A stretch of 64,000 bases of DNA from Agarophyton chilense (lineage: Eukaryota; Rhodophyta; Florideophyceae; Gracilariales; Gracilariaceae): assembly GCA_030374765.1 (NCBI GenBank), contig JARGXX010000071.1:1116001-1180000 (forward strand), written 5' to 3'. Each line of letters starts with the position of its first letter. Positions within the stretch are counted from its first letter, which is position 1. Shown piece after piece: positions 12,622-24,516 of this stretch. A program made the translations under genes and the position numbers. Under the pieces are notes generated by a model, which saw only the letters and a program-made list of their open reading frames with translations, was not told where the DNA came from and searched no databases.

Positions 12622-13509
12622 ATGCGATACTTTCTTGTTCTTGCTACCGTTCTTGTCCTGAGCGAGACCGTTGCTGGAGATTTTGGACCGTGTCGGTATG
12701 ATGACGACCGCTGTAGTTGTAAGGTTGGTGAGCCGAACCAGGGCACATGTTGGGACAAAATCACCAATTCACCGGGACAGTGCTCTAAAAGATTTTGTCG
12801 GGCAGGATGGACATGCGCTTGTGGTGGACGTACTCATGTCTGCTACCGCGCGCCGAAAGCGGTGAACACCTTGAAAAATGCTGCTGATATCACTAAAAGC
12901 GTTGCGGATTGTGTGACAACTTCTTTCCCTCTTGTCGTAGGCCGGGAGATTTCTCTTGGGACTGTTCGATTCCACTTCTCCCGAGCTGGAACTTTGGCAA
13001 ACGATTGCACACAGGTGGCTTGGTGGCATAATGGGGAATTGCTTGGGAATAGAAGGGTGGCTATTCTAATGACAAGCACGGTGGTCGACGACGAATTGAA
13101 GAAAAGAGAGCAACATTCGCTATTGGAACTTCGTCCTGGTGATTTGGTTGCCTTTCGTTTCAGGGAGGCTTCGTACTACTGCTACAAACATTTCACAGAA
13201 ATGGTTATTAATGGAACATCCTTGAACTCAGAGACGCTTGGTTTCAAAACTTTCTACGCCCGCGAGTATTCGGAGAATTGGTTCATGCCTTCGTATAAAC
13301 TCACTGATGAAAACACGGCTGAGGACGAAAGCGATGTCAATCTCAGAAAATTTCTTCCACTCCGTTCAAAAAAGCTTACTTCAGATACCACTGTGGTACC
13401 TGGGAATGATTACTGGGAACCTCGTGATGACAGCAATTCTGACAACAAGCGATCGAACTGGTATTTCCGTATACAGGTGCCTGATGAGATTCCAAGTGTT
13501 TCAATATAA
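12622..13509 (+). CDS. Secreted cysteine-rich protein, unknown family (paralog 1)
   Basis: A 295-residue intronless gene. Residues 1-19 form a clear signal peptide (MRYFLVLATVLVLSETVAG), so the product is probably secreted or cell-wall bound. Residues about 24-75 hold nine cysteines spaced C-x6-C-x-C-x9-C-x10-C-x4-C-x5-C-x-C-x6-C, including a CSKRFC then AGWTCAC core. A second region of about 200 residues has a CTQVAWWHNG block, a YYCYKH block, an NGT glycosylation sequon and ends near WYFRIQV. All these marks recur in the neighbouring minus-strand gene at 13847-14828, with which it is tail to tail (337 bp between stops). The family is not one I can name. Unlike the paralog it lacks both introns, so it may be a retroposed copy, or the paralog may have gained introns. 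Confidence 0.85.
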   Translation: MRYFLVLATVLVLSETVAGDFGPCRYDDDRCSCKVGEPNQGTCWDKITNSPGQCSKRFCRAGWTCACGGRTHVCYRAPKAVNTLKNAADITKSVADCVTTSFPLVVGREISLGTVRFHFSRAGTLANDCTQVAWWHNGELLGNRRVAILMTSTVVDDELKKREQHSLLELRPGDLVAFRFREASYYCYKHFTEMVINGTSLNSETLGFKTFYAREYSENWFMPSYKLTDENTAEDESDVNLRKFLPLRSKKLTSDTTVVPGNDYWEPRDDSNSDNKRSNWYFRIQVPDEIPSVSI

Positions 13510-13846
13510 GCAAACAAGCAAGCAACAGTGGTGAAAGATTCACAGTTGGACAGTGAAAGCCAGAAGAGGTGATTCAATAGCCTGTGTGACGAAGATAATC
13601 ATGCAACGAATCTACGTTGATAACTTCACACGGTAAGGAAAAGAAGTTGTCTCTGCCAGTCACCTTGGTACCTGTCGAGCAAATTGCCAGGCAAGCTTTT
13701 CGTAAGAAATAACCTAGTTTATGGACCAGTTAAGTTAATTCATACGTTAATAGTAAATCAGAAGTCATGTCAAATAAGTACAAATAACATATGTACCATG
13801 CACAGTATAGTAGGAATACATGCTGGGACATCCGCTGCTAGAGCGC

Positions 13847-14828
13847 TCATAGCACCTTAATTCGCCAATACGTATTCGTGAACTCGGTGTTCAACACCCC
13901 AAACGTGTCCGCGAAGTTAGTTGTAGCTGGCGACCTCCAGTTGCTGCCTTCGACAAAGTCAGGAGAGAACCAGTCATCCTCGAAATTATTGGAGAAGCGA
14001 TGGGTGACGGCGGATGTATCCGTAGTATCCAACTCAGTTCCATTGACGCTAAGCTGGGATATGCTGTTGTAGCAGGAATACGGTGCATTTCTCCATCGAA
14101 AACCTGGAACGTCAGATGATTATCGAATTCCAAGAGAGTTAGTGTTCAGGTTGACTGCAGCGGATAAAACCCATGGGGAGAAATGTAGGCATCATGTTCA
14201 AACTTACCGATCACTGATCCTCTACGAAGAGGAAGATTATTCCAATCACTCAGGGAATCCCTCACGGTTTGGAGATTTGCTCCTGTGACCGTTGTGGGCT
14301 CAGCAAAGTTATTCTGAAGGACACCATCCAGCCACCATGCGAAGACCTGGCAATCTTGAGCCAACAAACCAATATTAGAAAACTGAGGATGAAAGAAACC
14401 CAGCTGAAAGCCTGCACTAGTGATAGTCCTCTGAGGGGTGAGTTCGCATGGAACACTCGAAGTAAGTTCAAAGTCATTCAGGTCAATGAGCGTAAACACA
14501 TTGACATTGGCCTGAGTGCAGAAGAAGTCACCGACGCAATCACATGTCCAGCCAGCGTCACAGGCGCGCTTTGAACACAAATCAGTCCCATCAGATGCAG
14601 CGCCAATTCTTTCATAGCTGCAAACGAGAAGAAGATGCAGCACGTTAGCACAGAGCAGCACTCAACTAACTCTTTCCGCAATGCGATAATTGACGGTGCA
14701 ACTTACCAAGACCCTTGAGTGGACCCAAAAGAACAAGAACACATTGTTTCATTGAAAAGACATTCTTGACCAGAAACAGAAATAATAATCAGAGCGAAAA
14801 AGACCAAACTGGTAAACATCATATGCAT
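13847..14828 (-). CDS. Secreted cysteine-rich protein (paralog 2), three exons
   Basis: Exons at 14707-14828, 14208-14617 and 13847-14103 give 262 residues. Introns 14618-14706 (89 bp) and 14104-14207 (104 bp) begin GTAAGTT and end TTTGCAG and TTCCAG, and both junctions keep the frame. The model is supported by paralog 1: exon 1 gives a signal peptide (about residues 1-20, MHMMFTSLVFFALIIISVSG) and the first cysteines, exon 2 continues with CSKRAC, AGWTCDC and the CQVFAWW block, and exon 3 supplies the YSCYN and NGT blocks and the WRIKVL end. The nine-cysteine pattern is C-x6-C-x-C-x8-C-x13-C-x4-C-x5-C-x-C-x5-C. The first ATG at 14828 follows an in-frame stop; ATGs at 14822 and 14819 are also possible. 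Function unknown. Confidence 0.85.
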
Positions 14829-18097
<3,269 letters not shown>

Positions 18098-18376
18098 GGT
18101 GTGTTGATCGGTGCGATAAAAAGCATGTGAGAGTACTCGTCCTGTCAGTGGAGAAATACAAAAGGTAGCCCTTACCCCTCTACTCGTTCCTGTTCTTGCT
18201 TTTACAGTGGCTCGCATGTTTCTTTTCAAAGTTGTCTTCTTCATCATGTGCTGGCCATCATCATTATTACAAACACCAGCAACACTCATTATCACGGCAG
18301 AAACTCACAGCTTCGGCATGAAGCCTTGCGAAAGAACATCGCAACATGCTCCGGTCCAAGAATTCCCTATATTCAG

Positions 18377-20704
18377 TCAATTCTCATCCAATCTAATCGA
18401 GTAAACTCTCACAGAATAGTCTTCACTTGCCACAGCAGTTTGAACACATTTCTTCTTTGAGGCTTCTGTTCCTAATGGTCGCCAACGGATGCAAGTCACA
18501 CGGCTCCCACACCTTATTTCGTTTCCAAAGCCACCTAAAGGTCTCAATTGAATGCTAAGAAGCTTATCCCAAGAAGCAATACGGAATCGAATAGAACCAT
18601 TGTCCAACCCCAAGGCCAATAAACATTTCTGGTCGTTCGAAGAGAAACGTAGCGAGTCCAGTGTTGTGACTGCACTGTCATACTTTTGCTTCATTAATTC
18701 GCAACCAACGTTCCCGTTTTTGTCCACCGAGCTAAATACCCGTATGCATTTGTCACGGCCACCGGTTGCAACGATATCACCATCAGAAACCCATGAACAG
18801 CAATACACTTCTCTAGAATGAGCTCCTTTCTTGTGCCACAAAATCTTGAAGCCAAATCGATCAGAGAGGACCTCTTTAACGAAAACACAAACCGATCTAT
18901 CTCGTGAGACAGACACCAAATGATTGCCATCAGCTGTGAATCTCAATTCGTTTATGGTAAGCTCGTGAATAGGCAGCCTCGCACATTCGGCCCCAGACTC
19001 AACATCCCATAAAAGGATGACAGCATCCTTTTGAACCTGTGATCGGCATGCCGAAGCTATCACACCAGTCTGAAAATGAACTGCAACAGCGGAGATTTCG
19101 TTTCCATGACCGTACATTTTCATCTTTTCCGGCCATAAGCGTGACTGTTTCAAATCCTCCTCCAACGGCCCCCCCGCGGTTCCTGCCTTACGGACACCAA
19201 ATGTTGACACAATCATATCACTTGCGCCACTAAGATCATCTGTTGTTTCTTCTGCGAATATGGCTTTATTTGAAAGTCCAAGTTGAGGCATTGTTGCGGA
19301 TACCGGCTTTTTTTCTTCATAAGCGACAGATTCCCCAGGAAGGCGAAATGAAGACGGAGCTTCAAATACTCTCAGCATGCGTTCTTCCGCTCCTGAAACG
19401 TAGCGTTTTCCCTCTTTGTCACAAAAAGAGAGCGTAAATATGGAGTGACCGTGAACTTGTGGCCTTGCCCATTCGACGAATGACCCTTTATTTTCAGCGT
19501 ACACCCTTGCCGTCTTGTCTGCGCTGCAGGACAGAAGGAACGATCCACTAGGGGCCCATGCCAAGTCTGTAACTTTGTCAGAATGACCGGTTGGAGCTGG
19601 GTGGGCAAAGTACTCGTATGAAGAACTGCCCGACGCTTTCACGAATTCCCATCTGTGAAGTGCGCCTGAAAAATTGTGTGCTAGGACACAACCAACATCG
19701 GTCAATGGAAATTCGGCTCCGAAGAATCCTAGGGCGTGAGCAGACTGCCCTCCCATGAGTCCGAAACGTGCCATGCAGACAGCATTAGATTGAGATAGTT
19801 TCCAAACTGCAACCGTGCAGTCCATTGATGATGTAAGAATGTGGGGCTCGTCAGCAGCCTCGGCAAAAGATATGCTATGAACTGCAGCTGTATGCTCATC
19901 AAGTAATGCGATTGCCGATAAGCATATACCAATGTCGGACACATTGATTGTGATTGTCGGAGAAGGTAAAAATGAATCTGATTCCGATTTTGCTGCATCA
20001 CAAGCTACACTCCATACGCGCGCCGTAGAGTCTTTGGATGCACTTGCCAAGAAGAAACCAGAATGGGATTTGGAAAAAGCTACACCTCGTATCCAATCCC
20101 TGTGACCATCAAGATACGTCAAGAAAGAGATGGACACTGTTTCATCGACATTGGCATGGTATAGTTGAATACGTGGATCTGTACCACCCACGGCTATTAG
20201 TACATCTTTGGGCGTCACCGAGCAAATCGCGATACATTCAGGGAGGGTTTCTCTACCTCCAGGATTTGAAACCATGAAAACAGATGATATTGCTGAGAAC
20301 AAGACACCGTCATATAACGATGCACACAATAATCTATCAGAGCCAATACTCACTGTTAATATTTTACCCCCGATCGATATGGAGTCAATGGCAACACAGG
20401 ATGAACTGTGTTTAACCGGCGAACTTCTTACAAACCAATTTCCGTCTTCGAACACTGCAACAGATACTGCTCCATCAGCTGATCCTGCGAACAGAAGAAT
20501 ACAAGAGTTGAGTGCAGAAAACTTGAGAGATGTCACAGTAGTTTTATGAATCGGTAATACTGATGAGACTGAGAAAGATGGAATGTCAAGGATCATGGCA
20601 TTACTTGAGGATCCATAGGCTGCAATCTTATGAGACCGAAGCGATGTCAGAACGCCGGTCTTTCGATTACATGCTGCAGCCACAAAGCTAAGTTCTGGAT
20701 TCAT
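18377..20704 (-). CDS. ELP2: Elongator complex protein 2 (WD40 protein)
   Basis: A structural subunit of the Elongator acetyltransferase complex that modifies wobble uridines of tRNAs (mcm5U/ncm5U). 775 residues from the ATG at 20704; an in-frame stop lies a little further upstream, so this is the first usable ATG. The whole protein is WD40 repeats, as expected for the two seven-bladed propellers of Elp2: for example LDGHRDWIRGVAF...SKDSTARVW (about 200-235), TGHSDKVTDLAWAP...SADKTARVY (middle), and near the end YGHGNEISAVAVHF...AVILLWDVE, HELTINELRF...SVSRDRSVCVF and SREVYCCSW...GGRDKCIRVF. The PQLGLSNKA segment between the propellers is characteristic of Elp2 (family knowledge). Length is normal and no intron is seen. 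Confidence 0.93.
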   Translation of the reverse strand: MNPELSFVAAACNRKTGVLTSLRSHKIAAYGSSSNAMILDIPSFSVSSVLPIHKTTVTSLKFSALNSCILLFAGSADGAVSVAVFEDGNWFVRSSPVKHSSSCVAIDSISIGGKILTVSIGSDRLLCASLYDGVLFSAISSVFMVSNPGGRETLPECIAICSVTPKDVLIAVGGTDPRIQLYHANVDETVSISFLTYLDGHRDWIRGVAFSKSHSGFFLASASKDSTARVWSVACDAAKSESDSFLPSPTITINVSDIGICLSAIALLDEHTAAVHSISFAEAADEPHILTSSMDCTVAVWKLSQSNAVCMARFGLMGGQSAHALGFFGAEFPLTDVGCVLAHNFSGALHRWEFVKASGSSSYEYFAHPAPTGHSDKVTDLAWAPSGSFLLSCSADKTARVYAENKGSFVEWARPQVHGHSIFTLSFCDKEGKRYVSGAEERMLRVFEAPSSFRLPGESVAYEEKKPVSATMPQLGLSNKAIFAEETTDDLSGASDMIVSTFGVRKAGTAGGPLEEDLKQSRLWPEKMKMYGHGNEISAVAVHFQTGVIASACRSQVQKDAVILLWDVESGAECARLPIHELTINELRFTADGNHLVSVSRDRSVCVFVKEVLSDRFGFKILWHKKGAHSREVYCCSWVSDGDIVATGGRDKCIRVFSSVDKNGNVGCELMKQKYDSAVTTLDSLRFSSNDQKCLLALGLDNGSIRFRIASWDKLLSIQLRPLGGFGNEIRCGSRVTCIRWRPLGTEASKKKCVQTAVASEDYSVRVYSIRLDEN

Positions 20705-23092
20705 TAGTCGCAGTTCTGTCAACCTATTTGGGCTGCTTCCCTATCTTTGAGAGCCTCAGAAAATGTTGTGCTCAACAAAAGTTTCTCTTTTGTTGACAGA
20801 AATTATCTTCAATGAACTGTGCAACGTTATCATATAGTCCGCGAAAAACGAAATGCCACATGCTAGTTTGGGCTATTGACAAGCAGGAAACATGAGAAGC
20901 TATGCAGTGTTAGCACACAAAAAGATTGACATTTCCCCAAATTTGACATACAGTGCGCGTCAAAAGTCTAGGACCAAAACCATTTGACACACATATTTTG
21001 GTTGAGCATGAGCAGCTAGCCTATCGAAAACAGCATAAACGCACATGAATAGAATAATATGAGGCGTGTAGAACGCACGAGTGAAACGCGCGCCGCTTCG
21101 TGTATACTTATTGTAGGCAGTCGTATGCAGAGTGGGAGGGCTGTTGGTGGAGAGTCTAGTATGCAATCGTAAAGCACGCGGTGGAACCGGGGTGGATAGA
21201 ACGGGCACAGGGTGTCCCCCATTTTTCTCCTCCGTCCACAGCGTCTCGAAGTGGAGCAAGGGAGAGGTTTAGTATGCAGCGCCGGCGGCAATGTGCCAGG
21301 TGGCAATCGTGTATTTCACATCCATCCCCTTGGCACGATACAATAAAATTAAATTATTTACAGTGCGGCCAAAAGCAAAACAACTTCCTGACCAGGTTTA
21401 AAATAGCGACTGGATGATCTAGAAAATGTGGTTGTTGACAGAGGATCTTGGTGAGATTCACGACCGATGCTATGCTCTAAAGCATGGCACAAACGCATTG
21501 TGCCGCATACATATTAATATCTTCTGCATCAAGTACAATTAGGCGGTCGAAAGTGGTGCGTCGAAAAAAGAGGACCCATAATGCCTAATATGCAATGCAC
21601 ACTTTCATTGTAAAGGCATAGACCATTTTGTAGCAATTAAAAGCATTATAGCTACTTGAAGCGCCAATCAAGTTAAAAAACTCACTTTGCTTTACCAAAA
21701 AATATAAAAACGGTCGTCTTGTATCCAAAAATTTCATTTCCGTCTTACGTCCGTGCAGTGCCGCCACAAGACTTTTCTGTGCCTTTAGGCTTCTTTAAAT
21801 AATGCTTTAGCTCTCAACATTGAGTATTAAAAGGCTGTTCAATGTTGGAAGTGTCTCATTGATCGTGTTGAGAAGAATGGGGACGTCAAAGACATGTCAT
21901 TGAACTTTTTTTCAGGTTTTAGATAAAATAAAGCGATTAAACGTCAAACTTGCAACTGAAAGACGCAAAATAAGATACACCGAAAATTCCGGAACTTTAA
22001 GGATTTGAACAGATTCGTCAAAGAAAGATTCCTGTTTGGCTAGCCTCGATTACTTTCGTCATGCGACTGAAAACCTGGAAAATAACCTTCGTATGGATAT
22101 CTTAGTCGATAGCAAAAAGTATTTCTTATCATTTTTCAGGAGATGGACGGATACCTTCATGCAGTTTTCATAGATGAGGAGCTTAGCATGATAATTGATC
22201 TAGTAGAGAAGTATCACATAGATCTCGCGCTTGTTGCCCCCAAATCTTGTGATGGATCGGACCGTACATTTATTCACATTACTGACTGTAACTTAGTTTG
22301 TTTGCTTCCGGAGAGGGAGGGTGGGAAACGCGCTCTTCGTGGGAAGAAATATCGTCACCAAGAAGGTTTCTTAAGCAGATCTTGAACTCTTTTCTACATG
22401 AGGTCCTAACATTTACCGATATTATGCCCCAAGATGGTGGCCTATAGTAAAGTTGATACCCTTGCTGAGTATTCTTTGAACCATAACTTGATTCAGTTGA
22501 ATGGATGAATGATGAATACCCTTTTTAACGCATCGCATAAATTCAGACTTCTTTCTACCCAGTTCTCCGAGTATATATCTCCAGATTCGAATTCTGTGGC
22601 GGAAATGCGGTAATATGGAGCGCAATCGATACTATCGGCATTCTTGAAGGGTATTGATTGTTTAGTACAAACCAAATGAGTCAACATAAAGAAAGAGTGT
22701 ATCAAAACAAGATGAAAGAACTTTAATGCATTTTCTAAGCAGTATGGATTTGTCTGCCGATTCTGCAGCCATAAGAATTTTAGAACTAATTGAACTAAAT
22801 AATATACGTCCTAGCTTAGCGCTTTTCCTCTCCACGGTGTGTAACGGAACGTCTTGATCATGAGATAAGGCGATGCCAATGATGTAGGCGGTTTGACCGT
22901 AGAATTAGTTTCCAGTGCTGTGTAGAGCAACGCGTGCGCGTATAACCGGTTGGGGCTCCATTCATATGGCGTCTGATATATCGGGGACTACGTTGATGAT
23001 TTTATGAGTAATATCAGTTTTTAGTATTTTAGACACCTTAGAAGGTATGTTAGTTAAGTCTCTACAGTACCACCGTAGTGAACGGATGGACG
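20705..23092. other. Intergenic, no gene seen; possible Tc1/mariner ends
   Basis: About 2.4 kb without a convincing reading frame. At 20949 the sequence TA-CAGTGCGCGTCAAAAGTCTAGGACC resembles the inverted-repeat end of Tc1/mariner DNA transposons. A second, weaker TA-CAGTGCGGCCAAAAG start occurs in the same orientation at 21359. No transposase remnant and no matching inverted end were found. The rest is AT-rich. Confidence 0.4.
20772..20796 (-). promoter_or_regulatory. Perfect 10-bp hairpin upstream of ELP2
   Basis: TCAACAAAAG and CTTTTGTTGA form a perfect 10-bp inverted repeat around a 5-base loop, 68 bp upstream of the ELP2 start codon. It could sit in the 5' leader or promoter. No function is known; chance AT-rich symmetry is possible. 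Confidence 0.4.
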
Positions 23093-24476
23093 TGCAAGGC
23101 TGGGGTTACACGCATGATACGTGTATGGACCAGGATTTGTTTGCACTTCTATAGTCTACACGTGTAGTTCACTGTCTAGAATAGACTTAAACGATGGCTT
23201 CACCGCCATCGCTACCACCAAGTAAATGGTAACCGAGTGCTTTGCTCTAGAGTATGTTGCCTACGCGAGTCTCCATTTCTTAACGGGAGGAACTGCGACC
23301 GATTTGGCTTATCTATTCCTTCGGGAAGCTCAGACGTCACTGCACCATCGCTTTGGTGTGTTTCTTTCTTTTGTTGGTTTTGGTCAGTACACCGCCCCTG
23401 TAGAGGGTTGTTTTTACCCGTCTTTGTTTCGCTTATTTAGTGTAGATACCCCTTTTATAGGTCTGTACGCTTGGTCGTGCGTCCTATTTCGCCCTACTTT
23501 TTCGCCCTACACTTTGCCGTTGTCCGCGAAATATCCTTGCCCTTGGATCCCCCCTTTGTGTAGTGCAACGCCAAGGGCGGCGGAAACACACGAAGATGTC
23601 CGAGTCTTCCTCCAAGGAGGGTAGCACGGCGACGGAGCCTCTCCGGAGTGAACAAGACTAAGTCGGGGTGTAAGGCCGAGGTTCACCGGCACGCCAAGCG
23701 GGGAGAGTGCGGGATGCTAGAAGGGAGCAGACCAGGTATGAGCTGTATTCCACGGGAGTGGGCAAGTCTCGAGATCGAGTAATGCACCCACAGAAGTGGC
23801 GGTAAACACGGTAAGCCGGCGCGCGGCACACGCGCGAGCGGCACGAATAACCAACCACAAAGCAAAAGGGGGAGCTACCACGAGAGTGGGTAAGCGATAA
23901 AGGGGGGGACCACCCAGTGGGGGCGATCGGGGGCATGGGCCACGAGAGCCAAAAGAAATATGTAGCAAACCCAATACTGGGGCGAGAACACGGCAGTGGT
24001 ATGAAAGATATACACGCTAACAGCAGTGAGTCTCCTGTTGACGCAGGGTGGATAAGTCTACCGTTAGTAACGCGGCTTAACCTCCGTAGAGTGTGGAAGA
24101 CTCGCGAAAGCGGAAAAAGACTTAGAGCCAAGAACCCTGGTTGGGGAGGTTTACTGAGTGTCAGGGCGAGATCGCCCTGGCACTATATAGTGTAGAATAC
24201 TGTAGAGAGCTCCCTAACCTAGTGTAATAAAGCTAAATAAATAGAGAAATATCCAGCTATGCTGTGCCAACCTGTCCTGGGCCACCCGTGGTACACGTGG
24301 GTAAGTCACACCCGAATCGGGGCCACGGCGCACGGCCGCCGGTGTACTTCGCGTACAACGCGTATATACCTGGCTACGCCAGCCCGCTAGTAGCGGTATT
24401 ACTCATAGATCTCACAAGTATCGCCCGAGGCGGAAAAACAACCAAGTCCTGGAAAACGGCCCTCACGAGGGTTGCA
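23093..24476 (-). repeat. 3' LTR candidate of element C
   Basis: The inner edge is set by TGCAACCC (minus strand) following a purine-rich GAGGGGGATATGAAG tract, as expected of a polypurine tract next to an LTR. The outer edge is proposed at TGCAAGGCTGGGGT (23093), giving TGCAA/TTGCA inverted ends; GGCTGGGGT is also seen at the proposed LTR start of element B (50282). Inside are CACTATATAGTG at 24181-24192 and AAATAAATAGAGAAATA downstream. With no second copy the borders, especially the outer one, are tentative. Confidence 0.42.
24181..24192. promoter_or_regulatory. Palindromic TATA-like core in LTR of C
   Basis: CACTATATAGTG is a perfect 12-bp palindrome and would read as a TATA element on both strands. 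It lies 336 bp upstream of the accessory ORF start. Element A has ACACTATATACTGTGT at a similar distance (362 bp). A two-way core promoter is an inference. Confidence 0.45.
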
Positions 24477-24516
24477 CTTCATATCCCCCTCATGAGGCGC
24501 GAGTACGACATCCGCG

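Noticed and set aside
22143-22385. 80-codon plus-strand frame after a TTTTTCAG acceptor-like site
   Set aside because: No upstream exon or homology seen; surrounding sequence is AT-rich and random-looking.
23226-23624. 132-codon plus-strand frame and overlapping minus-strand frames at 23507-24131
   Set aside because: They lie inside the proposed LTR of element C and overlap each other in several frames; typical of GC-rich non-coding LTR sequence.
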